Of a stretch of DNA of 8,391 nucleotides, positions 1-6,928 are shown piece after piece. The stretch's first letter is position 1, and each line of letters opens with the position of its first letter. The position numbers and the translations under genes are program-made. Source of the DNA: Syntrophaceae bacterium UBA3084. GTDB taxonomy: Bacteria > Desulfobacterota > Syntrophia > Syntrophales > UBA6807. The notes under the pieces were generated by a model, which did not search any database, had not been told where the DNA came from, and saw nothing but the letters and a program-made list of their open reading frames with translations. The stretch covers positions 1 through 8,391 of the forward strand of contig DFBI01000072.1 in the NCBI GenBank assembly GCA_002367335.1, given 5' to 3'.

Positions 1-42
1 ACAAACTTTACAATTAAGGGACTAAGACATAAGATAAGTGAG

Positions 43-65
43 ATTGATCAGAAAAGGTGATCAAT
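43..65. other. Perfect inverted repeat across the radA stop codon
   Basis: ATTGATCA (43-50) and TGATCAAT (58-65) form a perfect 8-bp stem with a 7-base loop. On the minus strand the hairpin includes the last radA codons and the TGA stop (48-50). The stem has only two G-C pairs and no T-run follows it on the radA strand, so it is not a convincing intrinsic terminator. It could slow 3' decay of the message or be chance. The inverted repeat is seen directly; its function is unknown. Confidence 0.3.
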
Positions 66-1406
66 TAACTCATTTAAATCACTGACTTTAATCAATGTCA
101 TTTTCGTTTCCGGCAAAACATTGTCTGAGATGGTTTTCGGAATTATACAACGATTGAAACCCATTTTGGCAGATTCCTTTATCCTTGCTTCCATATGACC
201 GACACCCCTCACTTCTCCCGTAAGTCCCACTTCACCGCACACGACAGTACCCACATCTATGGACCGGCCCAGAAAACTGGATACAATAGATGACACAATA
301 CCGAGATCTATCGCAGGTTCATTTAACCTGACCCCACCGGCCACATTAATAAAGATATCATGATTAACCAGGTGTAAACCACAAATCTTGTCAAGAACAG
401 CAGCCAGTAAGGATACCCTGTTATGGTCGACGCCTATGGATGTTCTTCTCGGCATACCAAAACTGGTTTCACTGACCAGTGATTGAATCTCTACCAGGAT
501 CGGCCTTGTCCCCTCTATACTTGGCACAACAACGGAACCGGCAGATCCTGCCGGCCTCTCAGAAATGAAAAGGGCTGACGGATTTGATACCGGGGAAAGA
601 CCATTTTCTCTCATCTCAAAAACGCCAATTTCGTTTGTTGGCCCGTATCTGTTTTTTACCCCCCTGACAATTCGAAACGCGTGCCCCGAATCTCCCTGAA
701 AATAGAGAACCGCGTCCACCATATGTTCCAACACTTTAGGCCCTGCTATTGCCCCATCTTTTGTTACATGACCAATCAGGAAGATGGGTATTCCTGTTTT
801 TTTTGACAACAATATAAGCTGTTCTGATGATTCTCTTACCTGTCCCACACTACCGGGCGCCGAGGAAAGGTTTGATGAATAAACGGTTTGAATGGAATCA
901 ACTACTACCACTTCCGGTTTTACTTCCTCGATTTGCTTTAAGATGGCTTCAAGGGAAATCTCTATATAAACGAAAAGGTTTTTTGATGAGGCGCCGATTC
1001 GTATGCCGCGGAGTTTTATCTGTCTTGCCGATTCTTCCCCGGAAACATAAAGAACCTTGAGACCCTTTTGTGCAAGACTCTGCAAAACCTGAAGTAACAG
1101 AGTAGATTTCCCTATTCCCGGATCACCACCAACGAGAATCGAGGAACCTCGAACTATACCGCCTCCCAGGACCCTGTCCACTTCATCAATTTCGATTTTA
1201 ATCCTCTCTTTGTCATTCAACTCAATCGCTTCAATTGAAAGAGGTGATCCATTGAAATGTATATCAAAAGGATTCCTGGAATCAGTCTTTGTCATCTTTT
1301 CTTCAACAAACTGGTTCCATTCACCACAGGCAGGACATTTCCCCAACCATTTTGGAGATTGATATCCACAATTTTGACAAAAAAACATTGTTTTTATTTT
1401 TTTCAA
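48..1406 (-). CDS. radA: DNA repair protein RadA (Sms), complete
   Basis: RadA is a RecA-related ATPase/helicase that helps process recombination intermediates and extend branches during repair; it acts on DNA in the cytoplasm. The 452-residue length is normal for the family. Domains in order: an N-terminal C4 zinc finger (C10, C13, C24, C27); the RecA-like core with Walker A GGDPGIGKST (93-102) and Walker B VVVVD (166-170); the RadA-specific KNRYG motif (251-255); and a C-terminal Lon-protease-like domain from about 320 to the end, which is structural in this family. The start is taken as TTG at 1406. An AAAAGG ribosome-binding sequence (plus-strand 1415-1420) lies 8 bases upstream, and the resulting MKKIKTMFFC matches family N-termini. 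The next in-frame start is ATG at 1388, which has no such sequence before it. The gene is divergent from serC across a 267-base gap. Identification is very secure; the start is fairly secure. Confidence 0.97.
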   Translation of the reverse strand: MKKIKTMFFCQNCGYQSPKWLGKCPACGEWNQFVEEKMTKTDSRNPFDIHFNGSPLSIEAIELNDKERIKIEIDEVDRVLGGGIVRGSSILVGGDPGIGKSTLLLQVLQSLAQKGLKVLYVSGEESARQIKLRGIRIGASSKNLFVYIEISLEAILKQIEEVKPEVVVVDSIQTVYSSNLSSAPGSVGQVRESSEQLILLSKKTGIPIFLIGHVTKDGAIAGPKVLEHMVDAVLYFQGDSGHAFRIVRGVKNRYGPTNEIGVFEMRENGLSPVSNPSALFISERPAGSAGSVVVPSIEGTRPILVEIQSLVSETSFGMPRRTSIGVDHNRVSLLAAVLDKICGLHLVNHDIFINVAGGVRLNEPAIDLGIVSSIVSSFLGRSIDVGTVVCGEVGLTGEVRGVGHMEARIKESAKMGFNRCIIPKTISDNVLPETKMTLIKVSDLNELIDHLF

Positions 1407-1457
1407 AACATGGACCTTTTAACACGGAATTGATATAAAGTTCCTTCAAAAACGGCT

Positions 1458-1510
1458 TCATCCTGAGCGTTCGACGGTTCGACTGAGTTCGCCGAAGGCC
1501 TGTCGAAGGA
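1458..1510. repeat. Degenerate dispersed intergenic repeat (TTCGAC/GTCGAA family)
   Basis: This stretch is built from TTCGAC words at 1470-1475 and 1478-1483 and an opposing GTCGAA at 1502-1507, with a small TTCG-C-CGAA palindrome at 1488-1496 between them. It resembles the short intergenic repeats of the type TTCGACAGGCTCAGG/CCTGTCGAAGG that recur in many proteobacterial genomes. That likeness is from memory. Only one copy lies in this window, so repetition cannot be shown here. It has no coding features and is much richer in CpG than the AT-rich sequence around it. It lies in the divergent radA/serC intergenic region, about 50 bases upstream of the radA start. Confidence 0.55.
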
Positions 1511-1537
1511 AAAAGGAAGTGCAAAATCAAATTTTGT

Positions 1538-1553
1538 TTTTCGTGTTTTCGTG
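1538..1553 (+). repeat. Two-unit tandem repeat of TTTTCGTG
   Basis: TTTTCGTG occurs twice head to tail at 1538-1545 and 1546-1553 without mismatch. It lies in the non-coding radA/serC intergenic region just downstream of the TTCGAC-type repeat. It may be a remnant of a longer short-period repeat of the TTTCGTG type. No function is evident. Confidence 0.5.
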
Positions 1554-1631
1554 ATAAAAACATATATGGTTCTTTTGTGCTCCCGTCAACATAAAACAAA
1601 ACCTCTTGAGGAAAAGGAACATTTCTGCTAG

Positions 1632-1643
1632 TAAAATTATACT
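1632..1643 (+). promoter_or_regulatory. Possible -10 region of the serC operon promoter
   Basis: Two overlapping hexamers, TAAAAT (1632-1637) and TATACT (1638-1643), each match TATAAT at five of six positions. They would place a transcription start near 1644-1650, about 25-30 bases before the preferred serC ATG at 1674. No good -35 is present at 16-18 bases. The nearest TTGA-type word is TTGAGG at 1606-1611, which is too far upstream for standard spacing. This is a weak candidate, supported mainly by its position at the head of the plus-strand gene block. Confidence 0.25.
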
Positions 1644-1673
1644 GTGGCAATAACAGTGAAAGGATTCATAGTA

Positions 1674-2801
1674 ATGAACAATCCAAATTTTAGCTCAGGT
1701 CCATGCAGCAAAAGACCGGGGTGGAATCTTAACGTTTTAAAAGACGCTGCCCTTGGACGCTCTCACCGCAGTTCTCTGGGAAAGGAAAAACTTGCCAGGG
1801 CAATCAACGAAAGTAAAAAGTTGCTTGAAGTTCCGGAAGATTATTTTCTGGGCATACTGCCCGCATCTGACACGGGCGCTTTTGAGTTAGCCATGTGGTC
1901 ACTTCTTGGTCCCAGACCTGTGACTGTACTTGTATGGGAAAGTTTCAGTGAAGGGTGGGCGTCGGATGTTTCAAAAGAATTAAAACTCAATCCGACAATT
2001 CTCAAAGCAGATTACGGGAAAATCCCCGATTTGAATGCGGTTAACTGGTCTCACGACGTTATATTTGTCGCCAACGGCACCACCAGTGGCGTTAAGATCC
2101 CTGATTGGGACTGGATTTTACCCTCAAGAGAAGGTCTGGCAATATGTGACGCAACCAGCGCGGTGTTTGCTATGCCTGTTGACTGGTCAAAGGTTGATGT
2201 CCTCACATATTCCTGGCAGAAGTGTCTCGGTGGAGAGGCAGCCCACGGAATACTTATTCTAAGCCCCCGTGCAGTGGAAAGAATAGAATCTTACAACCCC
2301 CCGTGGCCCATGCCGAAAATATTCCGTCTCAAAAAAGGTGGCAAACTGAATCAGGCTATTTTCAATAGCAGTACAATCAACACCCCGTCCATGCTATGTG
2401 TCGAAGATTATCTCGATGTATTGAAATGGGCCGGAGAAATCGGCCTTAACGGTTTAATGGCAAGAAGCCTGGCTAACCTGCATATAATCGAAGATTGGGT
2501 CGGTAGAACGGGCTGGATAGATTTTCTTGCCGAATCCGCGGAAATTCGTTCAAACACTTCGGTCTGCCTGAAGATAACGGATGATAAGTTTCAGACCATG
2601 CCGGGAAAAGATAAAACTGCGTTTATCAAGGATATTGCAGACATTTTGAGTAAAAAGAATATTGCCCACGATATAAGTTCTTACAAGGACGCACCCCCAG
2701 GGTTCCGTCTCTGGTGCGGGCCGACGGTTGAAGCATCAGATGTAAAGCGGGCAATTGACGGGTTGGAAAAGGTATGTTCAAAAAAGTTAAGGAAATTATA
2801 A
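1674..2801 (+). CDS. serC: Phosphoserine aminotransferase, Methanosarcina/alphaproteobacterial type
   Basis: SerC is a PLP-dependent enzyme. It transaminates 3-phosphohydroxypyruvate with glutamate to give O-phosphoserine, step two of serine synthesis. The 375-residue protein opens with NFSSGPCSKRPGW and has an aspartate in CDATSAV (D159) likely to contact the PLP ring nitrogen. The internal-aldimine lysine is probably K183 in TYSWQKCLGGEAAHG. This wording is typical of the group modelled as TIGR01365, not the E. coli type. The reading frame stays open to a GTG at 1644, but the ATG at 1674 is preferred. GAAAGGA at 1658-1664 precedes it by 9 bases, family members begin at this point, and the GTG has no ribosome-binding sequence. 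serA starts 30 bases downstream and performs the preceding pathway step, which strongly supports the assignment. Confidence 0.93.
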   Translation: MNNPNFSSGPCSKRPGWNLNVLKDAALGRSHRSSLGKEKLARAINESKKLLEVPEDYFLGILPASDTGAFELAMWSLLGPRPVTVLVWESFSEGWASDVSKELKLNPTILKADYGKIPDLNAVNWSHDVIFVANGTTSGVKIPDWDWILPSREGLAICDATSAVFAMPVDWSKVDVLTYSWQKCLGGEAAHGILILSPRAVERIESYNPPWPMPKIFRLKKGGKLNQAIFNSSTINTPSMLCVEDYLDVLKWAGEIGLNGLMARSLANLHIIEDWVGRTGWIDFLAESAEIRSNTSVCLKITDDKFQTMPGKDKTAFIKDIADILSKKNIAHDISSYKDAPPGFRLWCGPTVEASDVKRAIDGLEKVCSKKLRKL

Positions 2802-2809
2802 GGAATCTT

Positions 2810-2826
2810 ATAATCTGGAGGATTAT
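2810..2826 (+). promoter_or_regulatory. serA ribosome-binding site displayed in a small hairpin loop
   Basis: ATAATC (2810-2815) and GATTAT (2821-2826) are perfectly complementary, with TGGAG between them. The Shine-Dalgarno GGAGG (2817-2821) therefore lies mostly in the loop, 10 bases before the serA ATG at 2832. The stem is short and mostly A-T, so it may not be stable. The site is a good ribosome-binding sequence in any case. A regulatory role for the hairpin is inference only. Confidence 0.4.
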
Positions 2827-2831
2827 CGTTC

Positions 2832-4415
2832 ATGAAAAAAGTTCTTGTCAGTGATACCCTTGCTGAAGAGGGTATAGAAATATTTAAGAAAGCTTCAGGG
2901 ATTGAGGTGGATGTTATGACAAACCTTACCCATGATGAGCTTAAAGGAATTATCGGCAATTATGACGGACTGGCCATACGAAGTGCAACAAAGGTTGCAA
3001 GTGATATCATTGCCAAAGCAAATAACCTTAAAGTTATAGGAAGGGCAGGAATCGGTCTTGATAACGTTGACATAGCAGCGGCAAGCAAACAGGGTATTGT
3101 CGTCATGAATACCCCCGGTGGCAACACAATTACCACGGCGGAACATGCCGTATCCATGATGCTTTCCCTGGCCAGAAAAATTCCCCAGGCCACTCAATCC
3201 ATGAAGTCAGGCAAATGGGAAAAAAAGAAATTCATGGGCTCCGAAGTTTATAACAAAACCCTTGGAGTCATAGGTATAGGAAGAGTCGGCGCCATCGTTT
3301 CCAACAGGGCATTAGGCTTAAAAATGAACGTTATCGCATATGACCCATTCATATCCCCGGAAGCTGCGGAAAAAATGGGGATTAAACTCACCACCCTTGG
3401 TAAAATTCTGGAAAAATCCGATTTTATTACGGTTCATACACCCCTGACTAACGAAACGAGAAACCTGATCAACTCTGATTCCATTGCAAAAATGAAAGAT
3501 GGCGCTTTTATTATTAATTGTGCAAGAGGAGGGATCGTTAACGAAACAGACCTGTATGATGCCCTTGTCTCGGGAAAACTCGGAGGCGCAGCGCTTGACG
3601 TTTTTACAGAAGAACCTCCCGGGAATATCGAGCTGCTATCGCTGGACAATGTCATCTGTACCCCCCACCTGGGTGCATCAACTGATGAAGCCCAGAGGAA
3701 TGTAGCTATAGCCGTCGCTCAACAGATTATTGATTATCTTACTAAAGGTGACATTAAAAACGCTGTAAATTTCCCCTCAGTCAGTGCTGAAATCCTGACG
3801 CTGATACAGCCTTATCTGAACCTGGCCGAAAAGCTTGGTAAATTTCAGACCCAGATTGTCAGTGGAGGCATAAAAGAAGTTATCATTGAATACAGCGGAG
3901 AAATTCTGGATTACAACGTGGCGCCCATAACAATAGCGCTTCTCAAAGGGCTTCTGACACCCATTTTGAAAGAAAGCGTCAATTTCATTAATGCGCCGGT
4001 CATAGCAAAAGAGCGGGGCATAAAGGTTGTCGAGTCTAAGAGCAGTGAGAGAACAGATTACAAGAGCATGATTTCTCTCACGGTAAAAACTACTGAGAGA
4101 GAAAGTTTTGCTGCTGGAACCATCTTTGGACGTCAGGATCCAAGAATCGTTATGATTAACAAATTCATCCTTGACTTAATACCGGAAGGCAATATGCTTG
4201 TTCTCTATAATCATGACAGACCAGGCGTTATTGGCAATATTGGAATGATTCTTGGAAACAACAAAATCAACATTGCACGGCTCCACTTGAGTCGGCAACT
4301 GGTTGACGGGCATGCACTTGTAGTGCTCAGCACAGATAGTTTACTCTCTGAAGCCGTATTAAAGCAACTCAGAAATCTTCCCAATGTAATATCGCTTACC
4401 CAAATTGAAATGTAA
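2832..4415 (+). CDS. serA: D-3-phosphoglycerate dehydrogenase, long form with ACT domain
   Basis: SerA oxidises 3-phosphoglycerate to 3-phosphohydroxypyruvate with NAD+, the committed step of serine synthesis. The 527 residues match the long form. An N-terminal substrate-binding part (about 1-95) includes the RAGIGLDNVD segment at 71-80. The Rossmann NAD domain carries GIGRVG (148-153). The substrate domain resumes from about 280, followed by an intervening allosteric-substrate-binding-type region (about 320-450). A C-terminal ACT domain runs from about 455 to 527 (NHDRPGVIGNIG at 460-471). The catalytic triad is recognisable as R232 (NCARGG), E261 (EEPP) and H279 (TPHLGAS). ACT domains of this family usually bind L-serine for feedback inhibition, and N460/H461 and N478 sit where ligand contacts are expected. 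The ATG has GGAGG 10 bases upstream. It follows serC by 30 bases and precedes purA by 18. Confidence 0.97.
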   Translation: MKKVLVSDTLAEEGIEIFKKASGIEVDVMTNLTHDELKGIIGNYDGLAIRSATKVASDIIAKANNLKVIGRAGIGLDNVDIAAASKQGIVVMNTPGGNTITTAEHAVSMMLSLARKIPQATQSMKSGKWEKKKFMGSEVYNKTLGVIGIGRVGAIVSNRALGLKMNVIAYDPFISPEAAEKMGIKLTTLGKILEKSDFITVHTPLTNETRNLINSDSIAKMKDGAFIINCARGGIVNETDLYDALVSGKLGGAALDVFTEEPPGNIELLSLDNVICTPHLGASTDEAQRNVAIAVAQQIIDYLTKGDIKNAVNFPSVSAEILTLIQPYLNLAEKLGKFQTQIVSGGIKEVIIEYSGEILDYNVAPITIALLKGLLTPILKESVNFINAPVIAKERGIKVVESKSSERTDYKSMISLTVKTTERESFAAGTIFGRQDPRIVMINKFILDLIPEGNMLVLYNHDRPGVIGNIGMILGNNKINIARLHLSRQLVDGHALVVLSTDSLLSEAVLKQLRNLPNVISLTQIEM

Positions 4416-4433
4416 TTTTTCCGGAGGCAAATT

Positions 4434-5738
4434 ATGGCAACTGTTATCGTTATTGGAACACAGTGGGGTGATGAAGGTAAAGGCAAAATTGTCGACCTTT
4501 ACGCCCAGGAGGCCGACGTCATTGCCCGCTTCCAGGGCGGAAATAATGCCGGTCACACCCTGGTGGTTAAAGGAGAACAAACCATTGTTCATTTGATACC
4601 GTCGGGTATTCTCCACAACGGGAAAATCTGCATCCTGGGAAACGGAATGGTTATTAATCCCAAAGTCCTCTTGCAGGAAATTGATGAACTCGAAGAACGA
4701 CAGATCTTTCCGCCTGACACTAAGCTGTTCATAAGTGAATACGCACATATTATTATGCCCTATCATCAAAGACTGGACAGCGCCCGCGAAAACAGAAAGG
4801 GAAAAGCCAAAATCGGAACAACCGGACGCGGGATAGGTCCCGCCTATGAAGACAAAATTTCCCGTGCAGGTATCAGGTTTTGTGATCTTCTCGACGACGA
4901 GATATTTCGTGAAAAATTAAAGAACAACTTAGAAGAAAAAAACTTCTATCTGACAGAATTTTGCAAGGAAGAACCAGTGGATGGTGAGATTATATACAAA
5001 GAGTACAATGAATACGCTGACCGCTTGAGAAAGTACGCGGCAAACACTTCGGTTATTATTGACAGAGAATTTAAGAAAGGGAAAAACATTCTCTTTGAAG
5101 GTGCGCAGGGCTGCCACCTTGATATTGACCACGGTACTTTTCCCTTTGTTACCTCATCAAATACAGTATCCGGCAGCGCTTGCTGCGGAACCGGTTTTGG
5201 GCCCACAAAAGTGGATGCTGTCGTGGGTATTTGTAAAGCCTACACGACAAGAGTCGGAGAAGGTCCCTTCATCACGGAATTAACAGATGAAACAGGGGAA
5301 AGAATCCAAAAAGTGGGGAAGGAATTTGGCGCCACAACGGGCAGAAAACGCCGTTGCGGATGGCTCGATATGGTTCTTGTAAAACAATCTGTCAGGGTTT
5401 CGGGCATTACGGGAATTGCAATAACCAAACTCGACGTCCTGACAGGTATTGACAGATTAAAAATCTGTGCGGGGTATAAGACGGATGATGGAGTATTTAC
5501 AGAACATGTTCCCTCCAATCTGAAGGTCTTTAAAAATTGCCGGCCCATCTACGAAGAATTTGACGGCTGGGCAGATGATATCACTAAATTGAGAAATTTC
5601 GAAGAGTTGCCCGTTGCCGCTAAAAGGTACATCCAAAGACTCGAAGAACTTGCCGGAGTTCCCGTCATACTCATTTCTGTGGGAGCAGGTAGGAACGAAA
5701 CAATTATCCGAAAAAGTCCTTTCGAAAAGAAAGGCTAA
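4434..5738 (+). CDS. purA: Adenylosuccinate synthetase
   Basis: PurA joins IMP and aspartate using GTP to form adenylosuccinate, the first dedicated step from IMP to AMP. The 434-residue length is typical. The P-loop-like GTQWGDEGKGK (8-18) contains the catalytic aspartate D13. GGNNAGHT (35-42) contains the catalytic histidine H41. The IMP-contacting segment IGTTGRGIGPAYEDK lies at 127-141 and the flexible aspartate loop GATTGRKRRCGWLD at 299-312. TKLDVL (331-336) is the guanine-recognition motif. A small departure is QGCHLDIDHG at 225-234, where many relatives have threonine or alanine in place of the cysteine. The ATG is preceded by GGAGG with 6-base spacing and lies 18 bases after the serA stop, so co-transcription with serA is very likely. 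No terminator is clear after it; rsfS begins about 43 bases on. Confidence 0.98.
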   Translation: MATVIVIGTQWGDEGKGKIVDLYAQEADVIARFQGGNNAGHTLVVKGEQTIVHLIPSGILHNGKICILGNGMVINPKVLLQEIDELEERQIFPPDTKLFISEYAHIIMPYHQRLDSARENRKGKAKIGTTGRGIGPAYEDKISRAGIRFCDLLDDEIFREKLKNNLEEKNFYLTEFCKEEPVDGEIIYKEYNEYADRLRKYAANTSVIIDREFKKGKNILFEGAQGCHLDIDHGTFPFVTSSNTVSGSACCGTGFGPTKVDAVVGICKAYTTRVGEGPFITELTDETGERIQKVGKEFGATTGRKRRCGWLDMVLVKQSVRVSGITGIAITKLDVLTGIDRLKICAGYKTDDGVFTEHVPSNLKVFKNCRPIYEEFDGWADDITKLRNFEELPVAAKRYIQRLEELAGVPVILISVGAGRNETIIRKSPFEKKG

Positions 5739-5775
5739 AGACTCTAATTTTTAATTCGTTAGCTTTATTCTACCA

Positions 5776-5786
5776 GGGGAGGTGAT
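5776..5786 (+). promoter_or_regulatory. Extended Shine-Dalgarno sequence of rsfS
   Basis: GGGGAGGTGAT matches the extended anti-Shine-Dalgarno complement (AGGAGGTGAT) at all but one of its bases, the strongest ribosome-binding sequence in the window. The only canonical in-frame start nearby, GTG at 5782-5784, lies inside this sequence and cannot use it at normal spacing. A start 7-12 bases downstream is expected. The in-frame codon there is ATT at 5794. This site therefore makes the rsfS start uncertain. Confidence 0.75.
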
Positions 5787-6183
5787 ATTAGCTATTAACC
5801 AGCCAGAAACAAGAAATACTGTCCTCCAGTGCATAAACGCAGCACTGGGAAGAAAAGCAAAAAACCTCACTATCTTAAAAGTTAAAGAACTATCATCCTT
5901 TACAGATTATTTTATCATATGCAGCGGAACTTCCGACCGGCAGGTCAAGGCGATTGCTGGATTTATCGAGGAAACATTAAAAAAATCGGGCATACATCTT
6001 CTTGGAATTGAAGGCAAAAACTCCGGAAATTGGATCCTCATGGATTACGGTGATGTAATCATACATATTTTCTATGAGCCCACAAGAGAATTTTATGATA
6101 TTGAAAGATTATGGTCAGATGCCCCAAGAATGATCATAGAAGAAAGCGTTGAAAAGATTACCTCTCTCGACAATGGTATGTAA
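5782..6183 (+). CDS. rsfS: Ribosome silencing factor RsfS (Iojap family), start uncertain
   Basis: RsfS binds ribosomal protein uL14 on the large subunit and blocks joining of the 30S subunit, reducing translation in starvation. From the GTG the frame gives 133 residues, slightly long for the family. Family hallmarks are FTDYF (40-44), CSGTSDRQVKAI (47-58), GNWILMDYGDVIIHIF (82-97) and the FYDIERLW segment (104-111). The coordinates begin at GTG 5782 because it is the only canonical start upstream of the conserved region, but it overlaps the Shine-Dalgarno sequence. ATT at 5794 would start at INQPETRN and fits spacing better. A two-base loss from an ancestral ATG just before GCT (5791) would also explain the layout. 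The next in-frame ATG (codon 87) is far inside the domain. The gene overlaps the downstream ComF-family gene by 11 bases. In many genomes rsfS sits beside nadD; here it follows purA. Confidence 0.93.
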   Translation: MILAINQPETRNTVLQCINAALGRKAKNLTILKVKELSSFTDYFIICSGTSDRQVKAIAGFIEETLKKSGIHLLGIEGKNSGNWILMDYGDVIIHIFYEPTREFYDIERLWSDAPRMIIEESVEKITSLDNGM

Positions 6184-6910
6184 TATTAAAAGTATCGTCA
6201 CTGGTCTAACCGATATTATATTTCCTCCAAGGTGTTTAATATGCGGAACCCCCCTGATGGAAAACGAAAATTATTCTTTCTGTCCCGGATGCCGCTCCCG
6301 GATAAATTGCGTTAGATCTCCACAGTGCACACGTTGCGGACTACCCTTTCAGAGTACAGAAGATGAAGATCACCTTTGTGAAGAATGTATTTTGTCTAAA
6401 CCATTTTTTTCCACAGCGAGGGCTTTGGGAAAATACGAAGGTACATTGCTGGAAGCCATACACTTGTTCAAATACAAAGGAAAGATAACAATAGGTAAAA
6501 CTCTGGGGAAGCTTATGGCACAGGCGGAGTACAATTCACTCAATATCAGAGATTACACGTTAATTATTCCAATTCCTTTACATCGGAAAAAATTAGCGGA
6601 ACGAGGATTTAATCAATCTCTTATCCTGGCAAGAGAAATTGCCGTGAGATTTTCAATACCCCTCGATTTCACGACGCTGAAAAGAAATGTTTATACCAAA
6701 TCACAAACTTCGCTGAAAAAAAATGAAAGAAAATCAAACGTAAAAGGTGCTTTTGAAGTAAAAACCCCGGGGAAAATCAAGGGAGAAAAAATATTATTGA
6801 TAGACGATGTTTTTACAACAGGGAGTACGGCACGTGAATGTTCCCGGATGCTGATCAGACACAAGGCAGATGAAGTGGCAGTTCTAACCCTTGCAAGGGC
6901 AGTACGTTAA
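6173..6910 (+). CDS. ComF-family phosphoribosyltransferase (ComFC/GntX-like)
   Basis: This 245-residue protein has the ComF-family layout. FPPRCLICG opens an N-terminal zinc-ribbon region with four CxxC pairs (C21/C24, C37/C40, C52/C55, C69/C72). A type I phosphoribosyltransferase domain follows, containing IPIPLHRKKLAERGFNQS (133-150) and a PRPP-binding loop IDDVFTTGST (210-219) near the C-terminus. Relatives include B. subtilis ComFC, needed for DNA uptake, and E. coli GntX. Most members in non-competent bacteria have no assigned substrate. No other competence gene is visible here, so a transformation role should not be assumed. ATG 6173 is preferred because the resulting N-terminus is usual for the family and overlaps the rsfS stop by 11 bases, suggesting translational coupling. 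No good ribosome-binding sequence precedes it. TTG at 6149 would add eight residues. The gene contains an A8 run at 6716-6723. Confidence 0.9.
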   Translation: MVCNIKSIVTGLTDIIFPPRCLICGTPLMENENYSFCPGCRSRINCVRSPQCTRCGLPFQSTEDEDHLCEECILSKPFFSTARALGKYEGTLLEAIHLFKYKGKITIGKTLGKLMAQAEYNSLNIRDYTLIIPIPLHRKKLAERGFNQSLILAREIAVRFSIPLDFTTLKRNVYTKSQTSLKKNERKSNVKGAFEVKTPGKIKGEKILLIDDVFTTGSTARECSRMLIRHKADEVAVLTLARAVR

Positions 6911-6928
6911 AAAAATGAAAGAGCCTAC

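Noticed and set aside
1321..1650. A 109-codon minus-strand open frame covering the radA/serC gap
   Set aside because: It overlaps the radA N-terminus in another frame and crosses the TTCGAC repeat. It has no ribosome-binding sequence that stands out and no recognisable domain.
1644..1673. GTG at 1644 as the serC start
   Set aside because: No ribosome-binding sequence precedes it, a possible -10 sequence overlaps its upstream edge, and ATG 1674 has a well-spaced GAAAGGA and the usual family N-terminus.
4359..4769. A 136-codon minus-strand open frame across the serA/purA junction
   Set aside because: It is antisense to the conserved ACT domain and to the purA catalytic motifs. No family resemblance was seen.
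5718..5752. Hairpin CCTTTC-GAAAA-GAAAGG at the purA stop codon followed by TTTTT as a terminator
   Set aside because: The stem is only six pairs and the T-run is 13 bases away, too far for a standard intrinsic terminator.
6716..6723. A8 run in the ComF-family gene as a programmed frameshift site
   Set aside because: The zero frame continues through it to the conserved PRPP loop at full length, and no downstream stimulator or useful alternative frame was seen.
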